A DNA stretch of 64,000 bases from Costus lasius (GCA_027563935.2 JANVAS020000231.1:12666001-12730000), one strand, 5' to 3'; shown: positions 10,922 to 22,854, counted from the stretch's first letter. Notes: a model not told the origin generated them from the letters alone. Numbers and translations are program-made.

Positions 10922-11132
10922 GCGACGAGCGAGATCAGTGGGGGGGTTTCACCCTATCTTCGGTGCTTTCGGGTTCCCGTCGGCGATTAGTGGGAAGCCG
11001 ATATCGGCAGCGTTTGCCGAGATGAGCGGCGGCGAACAAGATCAGTGGAGAAGGGTTCATCCTATCTTCGGCGCCTTCGGATTCTCGTCGACGATTAGCG
11101 GGAAGCTGATGTCGGCGACGTTTCCTGAGATG
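10922..11132 (+). repeat. Two-copy tandem repeat of ~105 bp
   Basis: Unit one (GATCAGTGGGGGGGTTTCAC...) and unit two (GATCAGTGGAGAAGGGTTCA...) align over their full length, each carrying CCTATCTTCGG and GATTAG.GGGAAGC. The surrounding GC-richer sequence resembles plant LTR leader sequence, but I recognise no gene. Confidence 0.75.
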
Positions 11133-12162
11133 AATTTCGTGGTTGTAATACGGCTGCAAGGGACGGCGATCGAAGAAGCCATGGTGTCAGAGGGGCGATC
11201 TGGAGTTCGGCTTCTTCTATTTTTGTGGATGTGTCAGCGGATATGTGGCAAACATGGAGGAGAGGAAAGAGTAGGACGCTCGCCTGTCTCTCGAAGCAGC
11301 GGCATCACTAGCTTGTAGCTTCCGTCAAACGGTCGTGGCGACTGTGGTAACTTTAGGTAACTTCCTTACATGTACATTATTTTTGTTATCATGTTTATGG
11401 TATCTGTGCTCCCTTGGTCAGACGAAAGGACGGCCAGACTCCACCGTTGTGAGCTTCCCTTTCTTGGAGAGAAACAAAACCCATCCTTCACTCCCCCACT
11501 ATTGCATAGACCGCAGTATCGAAACGAAGGGGATTCTCACAGAGGGGAGTACACACTCTTCATCAGGTCCTCTCCGAAATTTCATTATTATCATTTTCAG
11601 TTCTCTTTTTATCACCTCTCTCATTTGGTCGAACTCCCATCGCAACAGCTCCGATCGTGATGAGCAAGGAGAACGAGAACGAATTTTCTCTGGCTTCTTC
11701 TCTGGTTCGTATTAACCACCGTCACCTTGCAAGTTTCTTATCAATATTCATGTTCTTCTTCCCCCTTTTTTTTATCTATCTCTCTTACTTTATTACAGTT
11801 GGATTAGAAACCAGCTGTTGCATATCTTTCTTTGCGGCAACAACGGCAAGAAAATTCTGGGCCTATTTCTTGAGGAAGTCTGAGCAGGCGAGGAAGGGCA
11901 GCAAAAGCTCGACCTAGGTATTCTTCTTGCTCTTCACATGGTCTCTTCCAGCTTGGATTCTCCTTCTCTTCTTTTCAATAGTTTGTCGTTCTTCTTTTTT
12001 TTTTATGCATACATCTTTTGTTGTTTTTTTTTTTTTTTTTTTGATCCTCATACCTTCATCACCCACAACCCATCTTTTACTCCCTTTTTACCCAGTACGA
12101 ACCGTAGAGCGTTTAGAGCTCGAGGAAGCGGAAAGAAGCAGGGTGTATCTGTTCTTCATGAT

Positions 12163-12271
12163 GCCAGGTTGCTTAGTGCAACCATGAGGCCTAAAAAAAA
12201 CGAGCAATCCAGAAAGAGTGGTGTGTGCGATACGTGGTGCCAGGTTGCTTAGTGCAACCATGAGGCCTAAG
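12163..12271. repeat. 34-bp direct repeats containing a small hairpin
   Basis: GCCAGGTTGCTTAGTGCAAC followed by CATGAGGCCTAA occurs at about 12163-12196 and again at 12238-12271. Each copy includes the inverted repeat GGTTGC-TTAGT-GCAACC. Confidence 0.85.
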
Positions 12272-13044
12272 GAAACCGGACGGAGGAGATTTCTTGTTTT
12301 CTTACCTTCTTCCACCTTCGCGCTCTCCTTCCTTCCTTTGCTTCTTCCGCCCTCCTCCTCTCTTTTTTTCAGCCGAGCGTCCCCCTTTTATAGGCCGCCA
12401 CTTGATAATAATTTTTTTTTTGCCCTTTTGTCTTATTCCACCTATCCATCAACTGGCCCGACCGCTTTTATCTCCTTTCCTTGTCAGCCCCTTATTCTTC
12501 TTTTGGTCGACCGCTTTCTGTCCCTTGCCAGCTCTTGTGAATCCCGTTTTGTAATTGCTGGGCTAGGGCTGCTACATTGTCGATTTCACCCTACATTATT
12601 TTACTCTGTATTATTCCCTTTTTAGAGGGGTTTCTTTTCATTCTCATCCTTTTTTTTATCTTTTTCTTATTTCTTAAAGCACTGCGGCGTGCTGCTTCTA
12701 AAGTGCTGCCCCTCTTCCTTCTCTTGTCTTCTTACGAAGTTAGCCCTCAGGATTTACGAATTATCGGAGATCTTTATCGATCAATACTTCACGTTGTTTG
12801 CTGAGAATTTCTGGTTTCATCATAGCATTCGATTTGCGCAGTGGAGCGTCACTCACATATTTGACCTATTAGGCATAATAGCTTATTCCTTCAATCTGGA
12901 TGCTTGCCCCTTGACCTGAACATTTTCATTTAATCATCACAAGATCTTGCTGGCGTCTTTACTTGATTGGCAGCTGAACGGTTCCCATACATAGTGACCT
13001 TATACGAATTTTATGTCGAAGGGTACTTGATGTTTGTATTGAGT

Positions 13045-13096
13045 CTACTTCCGGCAATACCCTTTTTATTTCCGGGTGGAATAACAGGTCCAACAC
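13045..13096. repeat. ~52-bp repeat with inverted ends, copy 1
   Basis: Starts TTGAGTCTACTTCCGGCAAT and ends GGAATAACAGGTCCAAC. Its ends are imperfect inverted repeats of each other (TTGRGTCTA / TRGGACCTRTT-like). A second copy lies at 14121-14174. The size and structure resemble a miniature element, but no target duplication is clear. Confidence 0.55.
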
Positions 13097-14008
13097 CACT
13101 TTTACTCTTTTAGGGCTTCCAAGCATGTTTTAAAGGTAGAGAAAACCGAGTAAGCAGGGTTCAATGTACATTTCCCTTTCTCTAAAATGTATAGTCCCCT
13201 TTATATTGTCAAGGCTCTATGAGTGCCACTCTTGAGATGGACTGAAAGATTTGGCCAGCCCTCGGTTGAAGTACTCCATCTGCTCATTAAGTTTGTTTCT
13301 AGATATTGAAAGCTACGACTTCCTTTCTTCTCTTCATGCATGATACTAATGCAGTATGGCTCTGCTCTTATCTCGATTTTAAGATCTGGCAATTGACCTC
13401 CATCAATCTTGGAAATCCCTCCTAGCTGGATTCCTTAAACTTAGCTTATGCCTGACAACGGCAATGGATTACATAACTCAATTAGCAATCACATCTTCAT
13501 TAGAAAAAACAAAGGATGTGCCAAACTAAAGGCACGATCGAGCATGTCACGATCTCCTTCCAACTTTCGATCTAGTTTGGTGGTTTAGAAAACAAAAACC
13601 AAGTGATAGAGCTAGGCCAGCAACAATTCCTTGTCAATGGATAGTCCTAAATGGATAGAATTGAGTGCGCGCGGGGTATCTCCTTCCAAATGAGTATTTC
13701 ATTATCTTCATCTTATTTGCACAGCGTTCGATGACCCCATTCAAGATGCCTGATACTGATCAAACACACAATGTACAGTAGCTACTTTACGCACACAAGA
13801 TGAACATGATTTGACTTGGTGCATGTGAAGTTCATCATGCTCATGGGCCACTACTTTTTTTTGCTTTTATTGCTTATGATCAGATGGTTTCTTGTTTACT
13901 TCCACTACTCTGGAAATTTCTGTGACCAATCAAAGGCTGATAGAACTGTATATGAACAGGAATAAAAAGAGACTTTTGTATAGGCTTTAGAGGCTACAAT
14001 ACTCGTGC

Positions 14009-14048
14009 ATTCATTTATTGATCGAGCTATTCATTTATTGATCGAGCT
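14009..14048. repeat. 20-bp tandem duplication
   Basis: ATTCATTTATTGATCGAGCT is present twice, head to tail, with no differences, indicating a recent slippage or staggered-break duplication. Confidence 0.9.
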
Positions 14049-14120
14049 AATTATCTCCGTTTGTTGCTAGCTGAATCTAAGAATTGCTACATTTGTGAAT
14101 TTGTTTAGCAGCAAACCATT

Positions 14121-14174
14121 GGGTCTACTTCCGGCAATACCCTTTTATTTCCGGGTGGAGTAATAGGTCCAACA
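14121..14174. repeat. ~52-bp repeat with inverted ends, copy 2
   Basis: Second copy of the element at 13045-13096 (TTGGGTCTACTTCCGGCAAT ... GGTCCAACA), lying immediately before the LINE fragment. Confidence 0.55.
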
Positions 14175-14186
14175 ATTACCCTGTAG

Positions 14187-14550
14187 TTAAAAACATTTTG
14201 AGCTCTGAAGATTGTGATTGTTTCGAATCCTCCAAATATAATAGGCTGCCCCAGTAAATATAAGCTTGTTCATGTAGTGCTGGGCAGAGTCTCCATGCCC
14301 CCAGGAGACTAGAATGGTGGTCATTAGATCACCCCACGAATGCCCAATGTAAGAGATTTTGCAAGCTCTCTTAATTAAGCGCCAATAGTCCGTGAAGACG
14401 CTACATTGGAGGAACAAATGGTTAATGGTTTCCGGGTGAGCTTTGCAAAAGGCACAAGTAGGGTCCTGCACAATACCCCAGTCAATGAACAGACATAGGA
14501 TTTGCCCATTCCTAAGGGAAGCATGATATCCATGGAGCTCCTCTATGGTT
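14187..14550 (-). pseudogene. LINE 3' fragment, zf-RVT domain
   Basis: The minus strand reads WGIVQDPTCAFCKAHPETIN, then HLFLQCSVFTDYWRLI, the CxxC..HxxxxC zinc-binding region at the end of plant L1 reverse transcriptases. It continues to GAAYYIWRIRNN. The upstream part of the open frame (beyond ~14550) is not LINE but the start of the adjoining LTR, so the reading frame is a chimera. The fragment has no poly(A) tail. Confidence 0.75.
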
Positions 14551-16105
14551 CTATGACTGAAAGTGTATGGCCATACGCAGGTTAGACCTGATTTAGTCAT
14601 AGGCATGAGATTGGATAAAAACAAGTGGTGACACACTTGGCCAATCGGATATCAGTTCGGCAAAGAGACTGTAATGCATCTGTACCTGGTTGCGATGATG
14701 GGGATGTCGATATCCATTCCGATGACTTGGGTAGCAGCGATGCACTGCTAGGTGCCACTCACTGCTTGTGGTGACCTTAGGTCAGCACTGCCAACGTCAG
14801 AGGAACCTACAGGGTCGCACACCTTGATACTCGAGTTCTCGTATTGATTGGGAAGCCTTATGATCGAGTTATTGGATAACTCAGATCTATTTTGGAGATT
14901 CCATCAGCGCCAATGGGCCTGATGAGATAGAAGAGATTTATTGGAGCTAACTTCCATTTACGGCATATTAACCATGGTTAGCCCAGTTTGACCTCGGGTT
15001 AAATTGGATTAGATCCAAGGGCTTGGTTAATATGAATAATGGACATTGGGCTAGGCCCATTGAAAAGTTGGGCTTAATGGGCTTAAGGAGAAGAAGAGGG
15101 CAGGCGCATGCCTAACCCTAGTTAGACTAGGGTTAGCGCCTATACCTCATGTGAGTTTAATTAATCATGATAAAATAGGGGCTAATTAATTGATTAATTA
15201 GAGTCCTATTTTGTGGGATTTAATGGGCTGATTTATTTAAATTAATTAGAGTCCTAATTGGATTAGGATTTAATTAATTAAATAAATAATTGGAGTCCTA
15301 ATTGGATTAGGACTTAATTTGAATCTTGATCAAACCGCCCCTTGAGTCCTAATTGGATTAGGACTTGATCAAATCGCCCACTTGAGTCCTAATTGGATTA
15401 GGACTGATCATGATTAATTAGAATCCTAATTAGATTAAGATTTAATTATTTAAACAATTAATTAGAGTCCTAATTGGATTAGGACTTGATTAATTCCTAA
15501 AATAATTAAAACTCCTAATTTCTCTCCTAGCCGCCCACTTGGCTTAATTGTGGCCATGTCTTAGCCGCCCCTTGCCCTATAAATAAACCCCCCTTGCTGC
15601 CCCTCTAATGTAATATATGAATTTTCTTCTTGGAGGCGTGAGCAACATCAAGGGCGAGAGTGCAAGGGAGTGGCTTCTTCTTCCATCCAACCCTAGCCGC
15701 AACACCACTTCTTCCTTGCCTCTTGGCGTGAGGATTTTAGTAGTGCTTGGCGACTTCCTTCTCCTCATCTTCCTCTTAGTGCATGTACCTTGGAGGTGGC
15801 GCAAGGCTTGAGGAATAAGCACAAGGCTTGGATCTTCTTCCTGAGGCTAGCACTGGGCATGGAAGAAGAGAGCTCAAGGCATCCATGTGTGTGAGACTGC
15901 AGAGGGCGCACGCTTGGGCGCCTACTACGACATCAGCCTCTCCTGGATCAAAGTATCTTCTATCTCATCGTGTCGACTCTCTCGCATGCGATCTTCATTG
16001 GGTTTTTGGGACCGGCCTATTTCGGGGATATTAGTTCCGCTGCGCAATGTATTTGTGTAATTTCTATCTCTGAAAATTGTAAAATATCCCCGGGGTTTCC
16101 CAACA
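14551..16105 (+). mobile_element. Copia-like LTR, 5' truncated
   Basis: Shares blocks with the LTR at 62532-64000, such as AAAGTGTATGGCCATA (14560 and 63120) and AGGGTCGCACA. It ends at CCCAACA, the complement of the TGTTGGG start of that LTR. A TATA box (CCTATAAATAAACC) lies near 15577, followed by a GC-richer leader to 16105. The right boundary is exact because the palindrome's left arm resumes at 16106. The 5' end is lost at the LINE fragment. Superfamily assignment is tentative (TGTTG..CAACA ends are common in Ty1/copia). Confidence 0.6.
15250..15485. repeat. Six-copy hairpin array AGTCCTAAT-TGG-ATTAGGACT
   Basis: The 21-bp palindrome (9-bp arms, TGG loop) occurs at 15250, 15294, 15345, 15385, 15422 (degenerate) and 15465. 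The spacers contain TTAATTAA-like sequence or AAACCGCCC. Four copies are perfect inverted repeats. The array lies just upstream of the LTR TATA box. Confidence 0.9.
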
Positions 16106-16324
16106 GCCGGTTGATGTTGAAATTCATAATAGAGGGTGGATGGGGCCACCGCATTGTGCAGTGCCCCCGTACTTAACATTTTTCCTTCTTAGTATCCAAA
16201 GCAAACTGACCTTTACCTTGATTAGGTTATTTATCTCAATGGATCTTCTATATTGTTCTATTCTTTTTTTGAATGATGAAATTCAGAAATTGTTTAATAT
16301 AACTCTATTTTACAGGAGATATGT

Positions 16325-16386
16325 TTGGGTAATGCAAAAGCAATTGGGAGGGCAACATGTTTAGGTATCCCACCAAAGTAAATCAA
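16325..16386 (+). pseudogene. Exon-like segment, unknown gene (left arm)
   Basis: After TTTTACAG the frame reads EICLGNAKAIGRATCLGIPP then K and a stop, followed by AAG|GTGATA. The mirror copy is near 30390-30455, where the acceptor AG has become TG. I do not recognise the family. It could be the end of a captured gene. Confidence 0.35.
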
Positions 16387-17290
16387 GGTGATAAACTATT
16401 CTTTCAGTTATTCTCATCGTTGTATTACAGCTATTAAACAATAAATTATGAACACTTTATACCAAATGTCTATAACCTGGTGCTATTATATAAAGATAAT
16501 ATTATTCCTCCATATGTTTTAAAAATTCATGTTATTTTTTTATATACTAAAAAAGGGTTCTCAATTTGTTTCATTATTTGTAATAGATTTGTGTTTGATT
16601 TTTGTTGGTGGATGATTGTCATCCTGTCAAACTAGCAACTTCATTTCTGTATTTAGATTAATAATGCAATTAACGTAGTCAATTTTATGATCCTAATTTA
16701 TATATACACGTGAATGTGATACACACCATTAAACATTAATAAATTTCTTTGAGTTGCCTGCTATTTTCAAATTTACTCATTGTTACTTTGACATGGAATA
16801 AGATACTAGTTCGAATTGACTATTATTTATTATTTCTGGTATGTAGCGGTTCTAGCTTGAACCAATATGTAGAGTTGGTTAGTTTGGACCAGTTAAGCAT
16901 ATTATATATATATATATCTTGTTGTTAGTTTAGTGGCACCGACAGTACATGTAATTTCAGTATTTCTAGTACGAGGACCATTTATTGTTAGTACATTTGG
17001 TATGCATGGGTAAACCATATCGAGATTTTAAGCCAATTGGACATATGTATTATCTATATCTGTGTGTGTTTTTTTTAAACCTTAATCATGGTGTCGAGTC
17101 TAAATATTAAATTATATATTTTTAAATTAATGTTTTATTTTGAGGCCTTGATTATTTAGGTATCAGTTTAGGTTGTTCGTATAGAAATTCAAATTTATAT
17201 GTTAAACTTCTGAAAATCAATTTATATTCTTATTTTTGAAACATGCATGTTTGTGTAACTGTGTACATGTTGTATCACTATATTTTCTAG

Positions 17291-17411
17291 GCGCTGGGCT
17301 TTTAAATCTCAAATATGGATACTTGTGCGAGATTATGGGCCGTTCAATTTGAGCACCACAAATTTTCAACTACGGTGCACTAGACACCGGAAATGTGGAG
17401 GTAGTAAGATA
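17291..17411 (+). pseudogene. IBR3-like: IBR3-type acyl-CoA dehydrogenase fragment (left arm)
   Basis: After TTTTCTAG the frame reads GAGLLNLKYGYLCEIMGRSI, then a TGA stop, then APQIFNYGALDTGNVEVVRY. This matches the conserved start of the acyl-CoA dehydrogenase domain in plant IBR3 (ACAD10/11-type, peroxisomal, linked to indole-butyric acid conversion), where the stop position is normally tryptophan (TGG). The mirror copy at 28694-28814 has the same TGA, so the gene was dead before the palindrome formed. Confidence 0.7.
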
Positions 17412-17559
17412 CTTATACATTGTATTTTCTTGTGTGTATTTATCAATTTTCGTGTGTTTTGTAAAGAATTATGTTTCTAGTTGCCTTCATTACAAGCATA
17501 TATGGCAGAAACAAATTGTAAATATTTATATGTGACTTTACTTTTTTAGCCATCAATCA

Positions 17560-17790
17560 CTATCATGCTTAGCTTTGCACGTATTTTTTAAAGAAGATTA
17601 TTCCAACTATGTAAGGAGCACCACCTGATTGTTCTTATTTTCCTTTTTGTGTTTTGTTTCTTGATCTTTAATAGCATTTTATTGTACCTCCTCTTTTATT
17701 TGTAGGAATCAACTTACGGATGAAGGAGGCGCTAAAGATCTCCTCTCTTTTCCCTTTCTAAATAGATAGTCTTTTTAAATGTTAGCAGAG
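17560..17790. repeat. Repeat unit duplicated within the left arm (copy 1)
   Basis: Segment running through GGAGCACCACCTGATTGTTC and CCTTTCTAAATAGATAGTC recurs at 19738-20010. The right arm shows the same pair at about 27690-27965 and 28230-28500. It contains an exon-like end after TTTGTAG (NQLTDEGGAKDLLSFPF, then NR and a stop), family unknown. Confidence 0.7.
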
Positions 17791-18032
17791 AACTCTGATA
17801 TTAATCTTCAAATGATATTATTCTTAGAATCCTTGTTGGGTGCAACATGTAAAATTATTTATGTGCTGCCTTTTTTTTGTCAAAATAGTTTCTAATAACT
17901 ATTCTCTTATTCAGTGATGATATTGTTTTGTAATTCAATCTATTTTGTGATGACAGGATAATTTTATCTAGAGTTGGGTATTACATAGAGACTGTCTTGA
18001 TAAAGTTTCCAAGATCTAGAAAGTCTAACTAT

Positions 18033-19742
18033 GTAAGTGATGTAGGGGCGGAGACACGTGATGTGCAAACCAGAAGGAAAAGTAATTAAAACCTAAAAAT
18101 ACAATAAGCAGCCATAATTTCAAACAGTAAAGATAATCATTTATGAAAAGATGCTAAGTATCAGAGACTTAGCTGATCTGAGGAATCTGGGTTCAGTCCA
18201 ACTGATCAGAATAATAGAGGAGGATCAGGTCTTGCTATTAGGTCCAATGATCAGAGCTGGAGGCTTATCCGAGCATGTTAAAAAACCTGCAGAAATAAGG
18301 ATATTCAGTTTAGCACTAAGATCAAGAGCAAACAGAGAACGTGAAAACAGAATGAGAGAAGCTGGCGCCGATCGATGACCCTGTAGCATGGATTGTCGTC
18401 GGTGGCATTGGAGCACTGGGAGGACGAGGAGGCGTTGATGATGTCGGGGCAGCGACGAGAGGTGGCGGAGGAGGCAGGGCTGACGTCCGAGTGTTGGCGA
18501 AGGCGGAGAAGCGGAAGTTCGAACAGAACAGGGGAGGCTGGCGAGCGTAGCAGGGATGGTCGCCGGTCGGCCGGTGATGGACCAAACCCAAACCTGCTAC
18601 GATTGGAGATTCCTGTGATGTTGGTTGAGCTGTGGCCAGAGTTTCTGGGCGGACGGTGGCCGGACGGAGGAGGACGATGTCGGAAGGCGGATCTAGGGTG
18701 TGAACTGGGCGGGAACAGGGGAAAACGAGCGTGGAACAGGGTTGATAGGCGGTCGTCCGGTGGTGCACGATAGCCGGACCTGCTATAGTCGGGGATCCTT
18801 GTGATGCTGGACAAGGCGTGGCCGGAGTCAGGGGTCGAACGGGGACTTGTCAGAGGAGATCGACGGCGATCAGTGGTGAAGGGCGGAAGCAGGGGCGTGA
18901 GCTGAGGCGTCACCGGAAATCTTCCGATTCCGGCGATCCAGACGTCGGATGGGGCGATCCTGCCGGTTGTGGGTTCGACCTGAAAGGGAGGATGTGTGGC
19001 TGGAGTTTGAGGACGATCCGTCGGCCGGATCGTCACCGGCGGCGAGGCGAACGGAGAGTCCAAGGTTGGACTCGGCTGGAAGCTGGGTGTGGAATGCGAC
19101 AGCGGCGGAAGCTTGTTTAAGCGTGGTTAGAGGTGGGAGATGGGTGTTCAGCTGGAGAAAAGGGAGAGGAGAGGTGCTCGGCACCTAGAGGAAGAGAGGA
19201 AGAGACATCCGATAGAGAGAAACGAAAACTATTTCATTGATTTCAATTTCTTCTCAGTTTGGTAAGTTGCAGCCATTTTTCATCATTGCAATTCCTTCTT
19301 GCTGTTTTTTCGTCTTCAGGCCTTGCTATTCACGTAAGCTCCTAGCCAAATCTTCTGAGTCTCAATCATTTCTTCATTTGAGTCGACAGCAAGCCATCTT
19401 TGGAAGCTAAGCAATTTAGCTGCTGCTCTTGGGCTTGAATAAGTATGGGCTGAGATGGGCTGATTGCATATTTGGGCTTTGTTACCATGCTTGCTTGATT
19501 TGAGTTTGATCTAGGCTTAATGTGTGTATCCAATTGACTTGGTCTCATGTTGATTACATGGCAAACAAAACAATAGGGATTAGTGCCTCATTAAAAGTTA
19601 GGATGACATTCCAATCAAAGTCAAAATTTAGACATAAATGTTGACTAAGTCTACGTTCAATGAAGATCTACAATAATTATACAAAAATGACTAAGTCAAA
19701 ATTAAGTTAAATATCTTGTCAATATGCTCCTGCATCAGTAAG
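18033..19742. mobile_element. Solo LTR, 1700 bp, with 5-bp target duplication GTAAG
   Basis: The element runs 18038-19737, beginning TGATGTAGGGGC and ending GCTCCTGCATCA (TG..CA, inverted ends). It is flanked by GTAAG at 18033-18037 and 19738-19742. The opposite palindrome arm at 27961 carries the empty site (one GTCAG, one mismatch), which confirms the boundaries. The interior (18360-19190) is GC-rich and gives long Pro/Ser/Arg open frames on both strands, including one of 252 codons on the minus strand. These look like composition effects rather than genes. No internal retroelement domain exists, so it is most likely a recombination-derived solo LTR. Confidence 0.8.
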
Positions 19743-20010
19743 GAGCCCCACATGATTGTTCTTATTTTCCTTACGTGACACATTATTTGATTTATCTAAT
19801 ATACATTACTTTAGCTGCATCTCTTGGATCCCTTCCTCATAGCATATATTCTAGATAAGTTCTTCAACTTTCTTGTGTTTTATCTTTTAATCTTTAAAAG
19901 CAACTTACTGCACCTTTTCTCTTATTTGTAGGAATCAGTGTAAAGATGAAGAAGACTTGGTGCAAGATGTCTCTTTTCCCTCTCTAAATAGATAGTCTTT
20001 TCAAATGTTA
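19738..20010. repeat. Repeat unit duplicated within the left arm (copy 2)
   Basis: Second copy of 17560-17790 in the same orientation, immediately after the solo LTR. It includes TTTGTAG then NQCKDEEDLVQDVSFPSLNR and a stop. Confidence 0.7.
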
Positions 20011-20186
20011 GCAAGAGAAATTGGAGGACTAGCCTCTCTCATGATCTTTTGATATTGTTGGTCATTTAACTTTATTCTACAACTTACCCATGCATGTGTG
20101 GGCTTGCTCTGATGTTCTGTGTGTAACCGACACCTTCCATCAGAGTAGGACCGGTGAAGATCGGGATATACGGTTCTTCTATTCTC

Positions 20187-20284
20187 AAGGACCGCAAGAC
20201 CTCCAATGTATCCTTGCCTCTGATAGAGGCTCTTTTGATTTAATATAATATGCTATTTCGTCCAAAAAAAAAAAGGACAGCAAG
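20187..20284 (+). mobile_element. Tiny 5'-truncated retroposon with 12-bp target duplication
   Basis: AAGGACCGCAAG (20187-20198) and AAGGACAGCAAG (20273-20284) flank ~74 bp ending in an A-run. The insert reads GACCTCCAATGTATCCTTGC and on to TATTTCGTCC(A)n, a LINE-like or SINE-like 3' end. The right arm at ~27510 has the uninterrupted sequence (CACCTTGCGGTCCTTGAG in reverse). This is a clean, dated insertion into one arm only. Confidence 0.85.
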
Positions 20285-20559
20285 GTGAGTCTCCTTTTAG
20301 TATTTTATTTTATGTTTTTGATTTGCATGATTAGTAGTAGTTTAATTTGCATGTCTATCTCTAGAATTGTTTAAATGCATGTTTAGATTAGTTTAGTTAC
20401 ACATTAATCTTGGATTTTATTAAAAAAATATAAGAAATATTTTTAAAACCACTATAGTTTAATCTTGCATGTTAGTTGTATACTCTTAGATCCATTTTTA
20501 TTTATGCTAGTCCATCACATGCTTTCCCCCTACGTCATTGTATCAGTGTCGACATTATA

Positions 20560-20990
20560 TGTTTAGATTAAAAAATAATCAAAAGTAAAAAAATCAAAAA
20601 TCAAAAATCAAAAGTAAAAAAATACAAAAATTAAAAACTTTAATAAATTGAAATCAAAAAATAAAAGTAACAAAAATTGATTTTAACTTAAGATTTCTAC
20701 ATTTGATTTCTGATTTTTAATTTTCAATATCTAGTTTTGATTTTTGATTCTAAGTTACTATTTTTTATTTTTTTATTTTTTTTATTTTTTTATATTTAAA
20801 TTTGATTTATAATATTTATAAATGATTCATAATTTATGATTTATATTTTGTATTTTTGCATAATGATTTTATAGTTTTGTTTTATTTTCTTTTATATTTT
20901 GCTTTTCTTTATTTTTTGAATTAAATTAATGAATATGAATTTTTTAATTCTTAATTTTAATCTCTTGTTTTACATTTGATTTTTAATTTT
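20560..20990. repeat. A/T-rich low-complexity border of the palindrome core (left)
   Basis: Runs of AAAATCAAAAGT-type sequence followed by T-rich complement. It is mirrored at 26780-27240. No gene. Confidence 0.8.
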
Positions 20991-22854
20991 TTTTTACATT
21001 GTTTTTAGTTATAAACAAAATTCAAATCACGTTTTTATTATCGTTTGAATAAGATTAAATGTTTCGTTGTGTTAGCATGCTAGAAATTTTCGTAAATTGT
21101 TAACCATAAATGAAATTGAAATTCACGATCTTATTATCACCGATTGAAAATGATTGACTTTTTGCACATGTTAGAAGTTTACAATTTTTGAAAAATTGTT
21201 AAACATAAACGAAATTAAAAATTACGATCTTATTACTGTGCGAATAAGAATTAATTTTTGCAATTGTTAGGAGTATAATTTTTGGTATGGTGATAAGATT
21301 GTGATTTCATTTTCGTTTATATTTTACTGTTTTTAAAAAATTGTACACCCCTAACAATAGCAAAAATTCGATCTTATTTGAACGGTAATAAGATTGTGAA
21401 TTTGAATTCAATTTGATAATTTACCAAAAATTATGCTCCTAAAACGAGGAAAAATTAATCTATTTCAAATGGTGATAAGATTGTGATTTTAATTTCGTTT
21501 ATGGTCGATAATGTACCAAAAATATATGTTCCTAATACGAGCAAAAAAATTGTATGCTCTTAATACGAGAAAAAAATTAATCTTATTCAAACGGTGATAA
21601 GATGGTGATTTCAATTCCATTTATGGTTAATAATTTAACGTATGCACATAACGCGAGTGAAAATTCAATCTTATTTGAACGATGAAAAGGTCGTGAATTT
21701 CAATTTCCGTTTATGATTGATAATTTACTAAAAATTGTATACTCTTAACATGAGCGAAAATTCGATCTTTTGAATTTAATCTTATTCAAACAGTAATATG
21801 ATTATGAATTTGAAATTTATTTATGGTTGAAAATTTTGTAAAAATTGCACGCTCTTAACATGTGCGAAAATTTGATCTTATTTGTATGCTCGTATTAGGA
21901 GTGTTTAATTTTTGGTAAATTGTCAATCATAAATGGAATTGAAATTCACGATCTTTTTACTGTTCGAATAATATTGAATTTTCGCTCGTGTTAGCAACGT
22001 ACAATTTTCGCTCGTGTTAGTATCATACAAACACAAGGGAATTGTGTTTATGATTAACAATTTACCAAATATTGTATGCTCCTACCACGAGGAAAAATTA
22101 ATCTTATTTGAATAGTGATTAGATGAAGATTTTAATTCCGTTAATGATTAACAATTTATCAAAAATTGTACACTTCTAACATTAGCAAAAAGTCGATCTT
22201 ATTTGTATGGTGATAAGATCATGATTTTAATTCCATTTATGTTTGACAATTTATAAAAAATTATACGCCCCTAACACGAGTAAAAATTTGATCTTACTCG
22301 AATGGTAATAATATTTTGAATTTTAATTCCAGTTATGGTTGACAATTTACCAAAAATTGTATGCACCTAACACGAGCAAAAATTTGATCTTATTTGATCA
22401 TTAATATTGTTTGTTAATATCATGTTAGGGGCATACAATTTTTTGTAAATTATCGAACCCAAATGGAATTGAAATCACGATCTTATCACCGTACGAATAA
22501 GATCGAGTTTTCGCTTATATTAGAAGTGTACAATTTTTGGTAAATTATTAACCATTGACGGAATTAAAATCTTAATCTTATCACAATTCGAATAAGATTA
22601 AATTTTGCTTGTGTCAGAAGCGTATAATTTTTGGTAAATTATCAATCATAAACGAAATTTAAATTCACAATTGTATACTTCTAACACGAGCGAAAAGTCG
22701 ATCTTTTTTGAACCATGATAATGAAATCGTGAATTTCAATTCTATTTATGGATGACAATTTATTAAAAATTATACGCTCCTAACACAAGCAAAAATTTAA
22801 ACTTATTCGAATGGTGATAAGATTGTGATTATAATTACGTTTACGTTTTACTTT

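Larger units (their letters stand above)
10622..13990. other. GC-richer and pyrimidine-rich stretch without a recognisable gene
   Basis: Contains long T/C-rich runs (for example 11998-12042 and 12350-12420), the ~105-bp tandem pair, and a 34-bp direct repeat. Several open frames of 75-135 codons occur on both strands, but they are low-complexity Ser/Leu/Phe or Pro/Arg translations of simple sequence with no domain. It could be the leader of a decayed retroelement; I cannot support any gene here. Confidence 0.4.

Noticed and set aside
11335..12625. Several overlapping open frames of 86-135 codons
   Set aside because: They translate T/C-rich low-complexity sequence, overlap in different frames, and show no domain or splice structure.
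18305..19063. 252-codon open frame on the minus strand, Pro/Ser-rich
   Set aside because: It lies inside a solo LTR, overlaps long frames on the other strand, has no domain, and its composition follows the GC content of the LTR.
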